Of a stretch of DNA of 64,000 bases, positions 36,728 through 45,130 are shown piece after piece (position 1 is the stretch's first letter; the number at the start of each line of letters is the position of its first letter). The stretch is from the NCBI RefSeq assembly GCF_963667775.1, contig NZ_OY764015.1, positions 1,505,168-1,569,167 on the forward strand. Direction: 5' to 3'. The DNA comes from an uncultured Trichococcus sp. (GTDB lineage Bacteria; Bacillota; Bacilli; Lactobacillales; Aerococcaceae). The position numbers and the translations under genes are program-made. The notes below the pieces were generated by a model. The model made no database searches, was not told where the DNA came from, and saw only the letters and a list, made by a program, of their open reading frames with translations.

Positions 36728-38402
36728 CCTGAATTATTCATACCACCCCAAATCTTGATATGAACAACTCTATTTCATCTGCAATATTGGATTTTTGGCA
36801 GAGCTATTATTTTTTCCCTTTCAAAACGTCTCTTAGAGACGAAAAGAAGCACGGAATGCGATTGTTATTGTGTTTTTGGGCATACTAATCCCTTTGTTCG
36901 AATGTTTTTTTTAAATTTGCGGGGTCTCCTCACCAAGACAAGGATTGAATTTGCCGTAGGATATGAAAAAATTCATCTTGGTAGACATGATGGGTGCTGA
37001 GTTTTAGCATCATGCGTCTTCCGCTGTGGATCAGTTTCCCAGCGATCTTGAAAAACCGAAGACGAATACTTTGTATCTGTAGGCCCTTGGCCTTTTCCGG
37101 GAAAGCTAGTGTGCGTATAAAATTGTTGATGTTATAGGAAAGGACGCTGACCATCATGCGGACGGCATTCTCCAAGAAATGAGAACTGTCCGTCTTGTCG
37201 AAGAAGAAGCCATTCTTGGCTTCCTTGATGAAATTCTCCATCGTACCTCTCTTCCAATACGTTTGGTAGACTTGTTCAGTCGAGACAACATCGGATAGAT
37301 TGGTGATAATGAATTCATGGTGGAAAATCAGTTCATTTGCTTCCCTGACAGAACGAATGCAAACCCTACGATCATGCTTCCAAGTGCCGGCTTGGTAGCG
37401 AATGGAGTAGAAATGCTCTTCCTTCTGACTCCATTCGGTCTCATCCCCAACTTGAACAAACTGTTCCGCGAACTTATGCAAGCGGGCATTCCGTTTGAGC
37501 CGAATGACGTACTGATGCTCTTTTTCTTCACAGAGGTCATACAGTTCCGGCGCTGCAAAGCCACTATCTGCGCGGACAAGAATGGTGCTGACTGGAACGG
37601 TCTGATTATAGTGTTCAAGAAGCGGATTCAAAAAATCGGCTGCCCCGGTTGAGCAGTATGTGTTTCCGGAACGCAGTTCCGCCTTCAGAAAGTCCTTGGT
37701 CAGACCATCAAAGGCAACGAGCGGATGATAACCGGTTGTTTGATAATGTGTGTTAAAGGCCGTTTCTTCTTGATCGCCGTAGGTGTCACTATATGTGGAA
37801 TCCAAATCCAAAACCAGTTCTGTTGCATTACGTTGTATGCGTACCTTATCCAGCATCGCTTGATTGAGCGCTTGTAGCTGCAAAAGCGCATCGGGACTCT
37901 CACTAATGCGATCCCAAAAACGCGAAAGCGAAGGTTGTGAAGCCAATGTACTTTTTTCAAGCATCTGCTGGAAGAAAGGATCATGACGTAAGATGTTGGC
38001 AGATGCATCGGTATCATAGCCTGCAATTAATTGGAAAATCAGTTGTTCAAGGATGGTTTCATTTGAATGTGTAGGTAAAAGACGGGAGTCTTGAAAATGA
38101 AGCTCTTTCTCCATCAACTGTTCGAATCCGATTGAATAAAGGAATTCTTTAACTAAAACGAGACCAGCATCCGTGGAGAGATTACCTCCAGTATTTGTAA
38201 CCGTCATTTTTTTGTTGAAGTTTAGCGTATTTTCGTGTAAAGTTGCCATTGAGAGAACCCCTTTCTTTGGTTGTTGGTCGTACATTAACCATAACAGATT
38301 GGGGTTCTTTTTTCACACCTTTTGGGTGTGATCTGGAAAGACAAAATATGTTGGAAGACTAACGTTTCAAGACGTTTTCTGAAAATCTATGAATAATTCA
38401 GG
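36728..38402 (-). mobile_element. Complete IS1380-family insertion sequence
   Basis: Perfect 14-bp inverted ends, CCTGAATTATTCAT at 36728-36741 and its complement at 38389-38402, bound a 1675-bp element with one transposase gene. TTTT flanks both sides, consistent with a 4-bp target duplication, although the T-rich target makes this only suggestive. It inserted into the T-run of the Septu terminator. Confidence 0.9.
36930..38249 (-). CDS. IS1380-family transposase
   Basis: This is a 439-residue DDE transposase. The start at 38249 (MATLHENTLNFNKKM) is set by AAGGGG nine bases upstream. It has the first Asp in LVLDLDSTYSDTYG, the second in LVRADSGFAAPELYDL, and the Glu in YWKRGTMENFIKEAKNG. 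The frame is intact and the inverted ends are perfect, so the element could be active. Confidence 0.88.
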   Translation of the reverse strand: MATLHENTLNFNKKMTVTNTGGNLSTDAGLVLVKEFLYSIGFEQLMEKELHFQDSRLLPTHSNETILEQLIFQLIAGYDTDASANILRHDPFFQQMLEKSTLASQPSLSRFWDRISESPDALLQLQALNQAMLDKVRIQRNATELVLDLDSTYSDTYGDQEETAFNTHYQTTGYHPLVAFDGLTKDFLKAELRSGNTYCSTGAADFLNPLLEHYNQTVPVSTILVRADSGFAAPELYDLCEEKEHQYVIRLKRNARLHKFAEQFVQVGDETEWSQKEEHFYSIRYQAGTWKHDRRVCIRSVREANELIFHHEFIITNLSDVVSTEQVYQTYWKRGTMENFIKEAKNGFFFDKTDSSHFLENAVRMMVSVLSYNINNFIRTLAFPEKAKGLQIQSIRLRFFKIAGKLIHSGRRMMLKLSTHHVYQDEFFHILRQIQSLSW

Positions 38403-38428
38403 TTTTTGTCTTAAGATTAAGTTATTGT

Positions 38429-38934
38429 TTATTCAGGTAAACACTCATCTAAGATAAACAAATTCAAGTTGGTATCCATCGTGTCGCCGATGTAGGTGTC
38501 TACACCGCCGAAGTCCACTCCTTCGATGATTTCTCTTCTCATTTGATTCCCACAATGTCCATGGGCATTGTGGAGGCTACCATCTTTACGCCCGTTTTTT
38601 TGCTTGTTCAATCATGATTGGCAGGCTGTCGAAGTTCTTTTGTTTCATGACAGCTTGGATCATTTTCGGTCCGACACCACTCATATTCATTTTTGAAATC
38701 GGCAATCGGCCTGCGTGGGTCGGCAACATGATGTCGAACATTCTTTCCATGCCGAGTTTCGCTACACTGACTTTTTCGGACACTTGATAACGTTTAGACC
38801 CAACAAGGTGAAGAACATCGCCACTTGCTTACCGTAAGCGGCTACTCTGTTGGTGATGATAAAGAAAGCCAAAGCTTTTTACAAGTCCCCTTAAAAACAA
38901 CCATTGTTGCGCCGTCTTTTGTTACCTGCAAGAC
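38429..38934 (-). pseudogene. 3' remnant of a CoA-disulfide reductase (DsrE-like domain)
   Basis: Two frames together resemble the last about 160 residues of the protein encoded at 41143-43647: KDGATMVVF, then EKVSVAKLGMERMFDIMLP and QAVMKQKNFDSLPIMIEQA, then EGVDFGGVDTYIGDTMDTN. There are frameshifts near 38590 and 38890, and the end runs past the normal stop. The residues differ from the intact copy at many positions, so it is a diverged allele and not a recent duplicate. It is fused upstream to a uvsE fragment. Confidence 0.8.
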
Positions 38935-39136
38935 TCGAGCCGAAGGGTATCAAGGCCGAGCTGATGCGATAGAGTCGGATGCCATTGGCGATGTTGTAGT
39001 CGATCATCTTCTCCAACGCCTCCAGATTGTGTGCAGTCACCTCCGTCAGTTTCTCCGGAGTCGCGTTCCGTTGCATGATGCTGCGGATCTTGGTGTTGGG
39101 TGTGCCGATGTTAAGGCAGGCGTAACCGATGCTCAT
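38932..39136 (-). pseudogene. uvsE: 5' remnant of a second, diverged uvsE
   Basis: The first about 67 codons of uvsE (MSIGYACLNIGTPNTKIRSI ... IPFGSS) are present with their AGGAGG site. At about 38932 they join the CoA-disulfide reductase remnant out of frame. The copy differs from the intact uvsE at 33192 by about 15 percent at the DNA level by eye, so the two are different alleles. The preceding gene (39185-40174) ends 48 bases upstream. Confidence 0.85.
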
Positions 39137-39184
39137 AGCGGGCCTCCTTTAGGTTTTCTGTTTGATGCTTTTGGTTTCTTAGGA

Positions 39185-40174
39185 TCAGTGCTCGTATCTT
39201 TCGCGATAATCCTTCAACAGCACATCGAACATGCGGATGCCATTGGCGGCGCTGGCGGCATCTGCCGGGCTTTTAGCTTTGCCGGTCAGTTCGTCGACGA
39301 CAGTCTGGATGAAAGGCATGGCGACGTGCTCCGGCATTTCGAAAGCGAATGTCGTTGTTTTTCCGTCTTTGATGATGCGGATCCATTCGAAGCTCGTGCC
39401 TTCGAAGACCAACGTTCCTTCCGAACCGATGATCGTCACTTCATCCAGTTCAAAGTCGGCGACATAGCACCAGGCGGCCGATCCGACGACGCCGTTCGCG
39501 AAGCGGAAGGATGCCGAGACGGTGTCCTCGACCGCATACAGTCCAGCCCGGTTCTCGACGATGCCGGTCATCGCGGTGATGTCTCCGAAGTAATAAGCCA
39601 GGTAATCGAGCACATGCACTTGGATATCCAAGTCCTTCCCGCCTCCAGCGGCCGGTTGAAGGCGCCAAGGCAAGTTGTCCTTGTCCAAGTCCTCTGGAGC
39701 CGGCTTTTGGTATTGGCGGATTTCCACTAATTGCGGTTGACCGATCGCTCCCTCGTCCAGCAACTCCTTTATTTTCTGGAATTTTTCAAGCGCCCGGCGG
39801 TAGAAGCTGACGAATACCGGTAAGCCTTTCTCTCCGGCTGCATCCAGTATCGCTTGGCATTCCTCGAACGTGCGCGCCATCGGTTTCTCGATCAACGGCA
39901 CCTTGTTCGCCGCGATGACCTGCATGGCGTAGTCGAAGTGTGTGGCCGGCGGTGTGGCGATGTAGACGGCTGTGATTTCTTCGTCCGCCAGCAGTTCCTC
40001 TACCGTTGTATAGACTTGGCCGTATCCATGACGTTGCACCCAATCATGCGCCTTGGCTTCTGTGCGATTGTATACCCCTTTTAATCGCGAACCGTTGGCT
40101 TTGTAGAGCCCAGGTCCGCTCTTCTTCTCCGTTACGTCGCCACAGCCGATCATTCCCCATACTGTCTCTTTCAT
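39185..40174 (-). CDS. Gfo/Idh/MocA-family oxidoreductase
   Basis: This 329-residue NAD(P)-dependent dehydrogenase has an N-terminal Rossmann fold (WGMIGCGDVTEKKSGPGLY), IEKPMARTFEEC with the catalytic EKP lysine, and GKDLDIQVHVLDYLAYYFG in the C-terminal domain. The start at 40174 (MKETVWGM) follows AAGGGGAT. The substrate is unknown; close relatives act on inositols or sugar acids. It is transcribed toward the uvsE remnant, so the resident order was probably this gene followed by uvsE. Confidence 0.82.
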   Translation of the reverse strand: MKETVWGMIGCGDVTEKKSGPGLYKANGSRLKGVYNRTEAKAHDWVQRHGYGQVYTTVEELLADEEITAVYIATPPATHFDYAMQVIAANKVPLIEKPMARTFEECQAILDAAGEKGLPVFVSFYRRALEKFQKIKELLDEGAIGQPQLVEIRQYQKPAPEDLDKDNLPWRLQPAAGGGKDLDIQVHVLDYLAYYFGDITAMTGIVENRAGLYAVEDTVSASFRFANGVVGSAAWCYVADFELDEVTIIGSEGTLVFEGTSFEWIRIIKDGKTTTFAFEMPEHVAMPFIQTVVDELTGKAKSPADAASAANGIRMFDVLLKDYRERYEH

Positions 40175-40330
40175 ATCTATCCCCTTTTCCAAGTTCGCTT
40201 GTTTATGTATACAGCCTATTATACGCGACCGTAGATTGGTTTACCTGTAGAAATGCTTGTACGAAACATCCACTGAGGGGGTGAATGCACCAAATAATGC
40301 TTCGTTCGTTATATGAATAGATTTAAGGGA

Positions 40331-41088
40331 ATACCGTCCTGGGCTGGCGCCCGACAGAAGAGCGTTCTGTCTGGTGTTTTATGGTCTCCGGTATCCGTTC
40401 AGTTGACAGATCAGCATTCTCTCGGGTGTTCCGGATACTGTCCTGGGCGTTCGCCCGACAGGAGAGCGTTCTGTCTGGTGTTTTATGGTCTCCGGTATCC
40501 GTTCAGTTGACAGATCAGCATTCTCTCGGGTGTTCCGGATACTGTCCTGGGCGTTCGCCCGACAGGAGAGCGTTCTGTCGGGTGTTTTGTGGTTTTCGGT
40601 ATCCGTTTAGTCGACAGATGGGCGTGCTCTCGGGTGTTTCGGATACCGTCCTGGGCGTTCGCCCGACAGAAGAGCATCCCGTCGGGTATTGCGCGGTTTT
40701 CGGTATCTGTTCAGTCGACAGAACGGCATTCTCTCAGGTATCTGGGATACCGTCCTGGGCTGACGCCCGACAGAGGAGCCTTCTGTCGGGCATTTCGTGG
40801 TTTCCCGTATCCATTCAGTCGACAGATGAGCGTACTCTCTGGTATTCCGGATACTGTCCTGGGCGTTCGCCCGACAGAAGAGCGTTCTGTCTGGTATTTT
40901 GTGGTTTTCGGTTTTCATTCAGTCGACAGATTAGTATTCTCTCGGGTGTTTCGAATACCGTCCTGGGCTAACGCCCGACAGAAGAGCGTTCTGTCTGGTA
41001 TTTTGTGGTTTTCGGTTTTCATTCAGTCGACAGATTAGTATTCTCTCGGGTGTTTCGGATACCGTCCTGGGCTAACGCCCGACAGGAG
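40331..41088. repeat. Tandem array with an exact 104-bp period, seven copies plus a partial one
   Basis: The ATACYGTCCTGGGC motif starts at 40331, 40435, 40539, 40643, 40747, 40851, 40955 and 41059, every 104 bases without one indel. Each unit contains CTGTC-ct-GGGCG-tt-CGCCC-GACAG, a hairpin, followed by GACAGAA...TTCTGTC, which reuses GACAG in an alternative stem. Substitutions separate the copies. 104 is not a multiple of three, so coding is excluded. The array lies between the divergently placed start of the oxidoreductase gene and the terminator of the CoA-disulfide reductase gene. Confidence 0.95.
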
Positions 41089-41091
41089 AAT

Positions 41092-41134
41092 CAAAAAACC
41101 AAATAAGGCCCCCGCCGCGGCGGGAGCCTTATTT
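41092..41134 (-). terminator. Terminator of the CoA-disulfide reductase gene
   Basis: CAAATAAGGC...GCCTTATTTG with a CCGCCGCGGCGG core forms a long stem; on the minus strand it runs into TTTTTTG. Confidence 0.85.
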
Positions 41135-41142
41135 GTGTTGAT

Positions 41143-43647
41143 TTAGATGAACAGGTTCAAGTTCGCATCCATCGTATCGCCGATGTAAGTTGCTACACCG
41201 CCGAAGTCTACGCCTTCGATGATTTCCTCTTCTTTGATGCCCATGATGTCCATGGACATGGTGCAGGCGACCATTTTGACGCCCATTTTTTGGGCTTGGG
41301 CGATCATGACCGGCAATGGGTCAACGTTTTTCTGTTTCATGACGGCTTGGATCATTTTCGAGCCCATGCCGCCCATGTTCATTTTCGAGATTGGCAGTTG
41401 GCCGGCGTGGTTCGGCAGCATGATGTCGAACATTTTTTCCATGCCGCGTTTGGCTACGCTGACTTTTTCCGGACGTTTGATAACGTTCAAGCCCCAGAAA
41501 GTGAAGAACATCGTCACTTGTTTGCCGTAAGCCGCCGCTCCGTTGGCGATGATGAAGGATGCCAAGGCTTTGTCCAAGTCACCGCTGAAGACGACCATCG
41601 TGGCGCCGTCTTTTGTTTCCTGCAGGACAGGTGCTTGTGCCGCTTGGGCTGCCAAGGCCGCTTGGTTGAAGCCGGTTAGTGCTGCAGGTGCTGCTGCGCC
41701 CGCTTTGCCTTTCGCCACGTGCGCGCGGACGATCTTGCCGTCGATTTCTTTCGAAAGCAGCGTGTTGCCGGTGTTCTTCGTCCAGGCAGCGATGTCCGCC
41801 AGGAAGCCGAAGTCGGATGCTTCGATGATCAGTTCCTGACCGTCGACCATCTTGTCCATGTTCTCTTTGACTTTCAGGATCGGACCCGGGCACTGCAGTC
41901 CGCAGGCATCTACTTGGATCGTGTTGCCAACTGGTTGGGCTGGCTTCGCGTGTGTCGGTTCCACATGCACCGCTTCTTCCGGCGCTTCTTCTTTATAATT
42001 TAAAACAGTGTTCGCTTGTTTGTAAGTTTTGTAGCCGCCGTCCAGGTTCTTGACGGTGAAGCCGTTCTGCATCAGGATGCGGGCTGCGTTGTAGCCGCGG
42101 TGGCCGACTTGGCAGAACACATGGATCGTTTTGTCTTTCGGCAATTCACTCATGCGCGCGCGGATATCGCCCAACGGAATCGTGTAGGCATTGCCCAGCA
42201 CGCCGGTCGCCAACTCGAAGTCTTCGCGGACGTCCAGGAAGAACGCGCCGCTTGCGATCAGGCCGTCGACTTCATGCCACTGGAACGAATCGACTTTGCC
42301 TTCCAACAGGTTGGAAGCTGCGTAGCCTGCGATGTTGGCTGGATCTTTTGCGGATGAATACGGTGGTGCGTATGCCAATTCCAAATCCGGCAAATCGTAG
42401 ACGGTCGCGCCCAATTTCATGGCTGTCGCGATCACGTCGACGCGTTTTTCCACGCCTTCCATCCCGACTGCCTGCACGCCCAGGATTTTGCCGTCCAGGC
42501 CGAACAACAATTTGATGTCCAATGGCGAAGCCCCTGGGTAATAACCGGCATGGGAGTTCGGATGAATGTGGACCACTTTATAGTCGGTGCCGCAACGTTT
42601 CAAGGTTTTCTCGCTGTTTCCGGCTGCCGCCACTGTCAATTCGAAGACTTTCGCCACGGAAGTTCCCATCGTGCCTTTGTAGCGGACATCCATGCCGTTC
42701 AGGTGGTCAGCCACCAAGCGTCCTTGACGGTTCGCTGGCCAAGCCAACGGAACAACAGTCGGGCTGCCGTTGACGAAGTCGGTCACTTCGATGACGTCCC
42801 CAACCGCGAAGATATCCGGATCGGATGTCTGCAGCTGGTCGTTCACGACGATCGCACCGCGGAAGCCTGTTTCCAGCTCGGCATCGGTCGCCAATTCGTT
42901 TTCCGGCGTCACGCCGATCGAAAGGATCGTCATGTCGGTGTCGAGGACTTTGCCGCTGTTCAAGCGGACTTTCGAACCATTCTCTTCGAAGGCTTTGACG
43001 CCGTCGCTCAAGATCAGGTTGACGTTATGCATATCGATATGCGCATGCACGGATTGCGCCATTTCGAAGTCGATCGGTGCCATGACCTGGTCGCTCATTT
43101 CCACCAAGGATACATGGATGCCCAGTTCCCACAGGTTTTCCATCATTTCCAAGCCAATGAAGCCGCCGCCGATGACCGTAGCGCGTTTGACTTGGTGCTC
43201 AGTGATGTAAGCTTTGATCTTGTCCATATCCGGGATGTTGCGCAAGGTGAAGACGTTTTGCGCTTCCTCGATGCCGGTGATGGCCGGTTTGATCGGCTTC
43301 GCGCCGGTCGAGATGATCAACTTGTCGTAGCTTTCTTCAGTTGTAGCGCCTGTTATAACGTGTTTCACCGTGATGGTCTTTTTGCCGCGGTTGATCTTCA
43401 CGACTTCGCTGAAGTTCTTGATGCCGATGTTGAATTTCTTCGCCATGCCGCCGACAGTCTCCAACAACAAGTTATCGCGTTCTTGGATTACGCCGCCGAT
43501 GTGGTATGGCAAGCCGCAGTTCGCGAAAGAAATGTATTCACCCTTTTCGAAGATGACGATTTCATCCTCTTCATTCAATCTTCTCAAGCGTGCCGCTGCA
43601 GTCGCTCCGCCGGCTACGCCGCCGATGATCACAATTTTACGTTTCAT
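41143..43647 (-). CDS. Four-domain CoA-disulfide/polysulfide reductase (reductase-rhodanese-TusA-DsrE)
   Basis: This is an 834-residue flavoprotein. Residues 1-450 form a pyridine-nucleotide disulfide reductase of the CDR class: FAD motif VIIGGVAGGATAAARLRR, catalytic Cys44 in FANCGLPYHIGG, NAD motif VIGGGFIGLEMMENL, and ILSIGVTPEN. Residues about 455-550 form a rhodanese (VFCQVGHRGYNAA). Residues about 580-650 form a TusA/SirA domain (DACGLQCPGPILKVKE), and about 670-834 a DsrE-like domain (MVVFSGDLDKALASFIIANG). Such fusions handle CoA persulfides and polysulfides. A CsoR/CstR-like operator overlaps the promoter. No neighbouring gene shares its transcript. Confidence 0.9.
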   Translation of the reverse strand: MKRKIVIIGGVAGGATAAARLRRLNEEDEIVIFEKGEYISFANCGLPYHIGGVIQERDNLLLETVGGMAKKFNIGIKNFSEVVKINRGKKTITVKHVITGATTEESYDKLIISTGAKPIKPAITGIEEAQNVFTLRNIPDMDKIKAYITEHQVKRATVIGGGFIGLEMMENLWELGIHVSLVEMSDQVMAPIDFEMAQSVHAHIDMHNVNLILSDGVKAFEENGSKVRLNSGKVLDTDMTILSIGVTPENELATDAELETGFRGAIVVNDQLQTSDPDIFAVGDVIEVTDFVNGSPTVVPLAWPANRQGRLVADHLNGMDVRYKGTMGTSVAKVFELTVAAAGNSEKTLKRCGTDYKVVHIHPNSHAGYYPGASPLDIKLLFGLDGKILGVQAVGMEGVEKRVDVIATAMKLGATVYDLPDLELAYAPPYSSAKDPANIAGYAASNLLEGKVDSFQWHEVDGLIASGAFFLDVREDFELATGVLGNAYTIPLGDIRARMSELPKDKTIHVFCQVGHRGYNAARILMQNGFTVKNLDGGYKTYKQANTVLNYKEEAPEEAVHVEPTHAKPAQPVGNTIQVDACGLQCPGPILKVKENMDKMVDGQELIIEASDFGFLADIAAWTKNTGNTLLSKEIDGKIVRAHVAKGKAGAAAPAALTGFNQAALAAQAAQAPVLQETKDGATMVVFSGDLDKALASFIIANGAAAYGKQVTMFFTFWGLNVIKRPEKVSVAKRGMEKMFDIMLPNHAGQLPISKMNMGGMGSKMIQAVMKQKNVDPLPVMIAQAQKMGVKMVACTMSMDIMGIKEEEIIEGVDFGGVATYIGDTMDANLNLFI

Positions 43648-43696
43648 TCTATATAATCCTCATTTCACAAAGTTTATTGGTTTCGGTTATCTGCTG

Positions 43697-43727
43697 ATAA
43701 TAATACCCCGGTAGGTATAATTTGTAA
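43697..43727 (-). promoter_or_regulatory. Promoter with CsoR/CstR-like operator for the CoA-disulfide reductase
   Basis: On the minus strand TTACAA (43727-43722) and TATTAT (43705-43700) are 16 bases apart. Between and over them lies the palindrome ATACC-ccggta-GGTAT (43703-43718), which resembles operators of the CsoR/CstR family that control persulfide-handling genes. No regulator gene is in the window. Confidence 0.55.
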
Positions 43728-43792
43728 AGGGAAATGTCTCGAGAATGTTAAAAAACTTTTGCACAAAGTCGTCGACGGCCCGTGGGTGCCGC

Positions 43793-45060
43793 GTTCTCCG
43801 ACGACGCGGGCTCTCGTCGGAGGTGGGGTGCCGGTGACCCGCTCTCCTCCTGTTATCGGTCTCTCGCCGGAGCTGAGCGCAGATTCACACCCTGTCCTCC
43901 GGCGAACAAGGGCTCGTCGGAGGTGAAAGATTCGCGCTCGCACTAGCTCCGGCGAAGCAGACCCTAACGGGAGCTGGTGCTTTCCTCCGGTGAGCGAATG
44001 TTGGCCGGAGCTGGGCAAGGATTCACCCTCTGTTCTCCGTCGAACGAATCCTAATCGGAGGACAGGATCTCCACCTCGAACCAGCTCCGGCGAAGCAGAC
44101 CCTAACAGGTGCTGGTGCTTTCCTCCGGTGAGCGCCTTTCTCAACGGAGTTGGGCTCTTCGGTATTCGTCTTCCTCCTGCAAGCGAATGCTAGCCGGAGC
44201 TGAGCGCGCGGACGGATACTGTCCTCCGGCGAACGATGGCTCCCCGGAGGTAAGAGATTTGCGCTCGCCCCTGCTCCGGCAAAACAAACCTTAACGGGAG
44301 CTGGTGCCTTCCTCCGGTGAGCGCCCTTCTCAACGGAGTTGAGCCCTTCGGTATTTGTCTTCCTCCTGCAAGCGAATGTTGGCCGGAGTTAAGCGCGGAT
44401 TCGCACCCTGTCCTCCGTCGAACGGTGTTTAGTCGGAGGACAGGATTTCCACCTCGCACCTGCTCCGGCGAAGCAAACCCTTACGGGAGCTGGTGCCTTC
44501 CTCCGGTGAGCGCCCTTCTAACCGTAGTTGGGCTCTTCGGTATCCGTCTTCCTCCTGCAAGCGAATGTTGGCCGGAGCTACGCGCGGATTCGCACTCCGT
44601 CCTCCGTCGAACAAGGGCTCGCCGGAGGTACGGATTTCTCACTCTCGCCTGCTCCGGCAAAACAAACCCTAACGGGAGCTGGTGCCTTCCTCCGGTGAGC
44701 GCCTTTCTCAACGGAGTTGGGCTCTTCGGTATTCGTCTTCCTCCTGCAAGCAAATGTTGGCCGGAGCTGAACGTGTGATCTGACCCTGTCCTCCGTCGAA
44801 CGAAGGCTCGCCGGAGGTACGACCTTTGCCCTCGCTCCTGCTCCGGCGAAGCAAACCCTAACAGGAGCTGGTGCTTTCCTCCGGTGAGCGCCCTTCTCGA
44901 CGGAGTTGGGCCCTTCGGTATTCGTCTTCCTCCTGCAAGCGAATGTTGGCCGGAGCTAGGCATGCATTCGCAGCTTGTCCTCCTGCGAACAGCCTCTCGT
45001 CGGAGGACAGCACCTCCATCTCGCACTAGCTCCGGCGAAGACACCCCTTATAGGAGAACA
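43793..45060. repeat. Hairpin repeat array, 189-bp period
   Basis: The GCTGGTGC marker lies at 43973, 44111, 44300, 44489, 44678 and 44867: one 138-base step, then 189 exactly. The short step lacks 51 bases between two GCG repeats, that is one whole module. Each unit has about four palindromes bracketed by CTCCG and CGGAG, for example CCTCCG...CGGAGG. No coding capacity is conserved. Bases 43866-44136 are identical to 46183-46453. Confidence 0.95.
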
Positions 45061-45079
45061 CTGTACTACAGCTAGACAA

Positions 45080-45129
45080 ACAAAAAGGCAAGAACTCCGA
45101 CGAGCCGCAGCTTCGTCGGAGTTCTTGCC
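45080..45129 (-). terminator. Terminator of the NERD-domain gene built from the repeat motif
   Basis: A perfect 17-bp stem (45087-45103 with 45113-45129) starts two bases after the stop codon and is followed on the minus strand by TTTTTGTTTG. Its inner part, CTCCGACGA...TCGTCGGAG, is the same palindrome as in the adjacent repeat array. Confidence 0.88.
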
Positions 45130-45130
45130 C

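Noticed and set aside
38825-39730. A 301-codon plus-strand frame across the hybrid remnant
   Set aside because: It is antisense to the uvsE and oxidoreductase sequences and crosses the recombination junction.
40381-41038. Open frames in the 104-bp array as a repeat protein
   Set aside because: 104 is not a multiple of three, so the repeated peptide would change frame each unit. Overlapping frames exist on both strands.
42550-43656. A 368-codon plus-strand frame over the CoA-disulfide reductase
   Set aside because: It is antisense to a clearly assigned four-domain enzyme. His/Phe/Val-rich composition is typical of a shadow frame.
43793-45060. CRISPR array
   Set aside because: Units are repeats throughout, with no unique spacers of constant length, and no cas genes are in the window.
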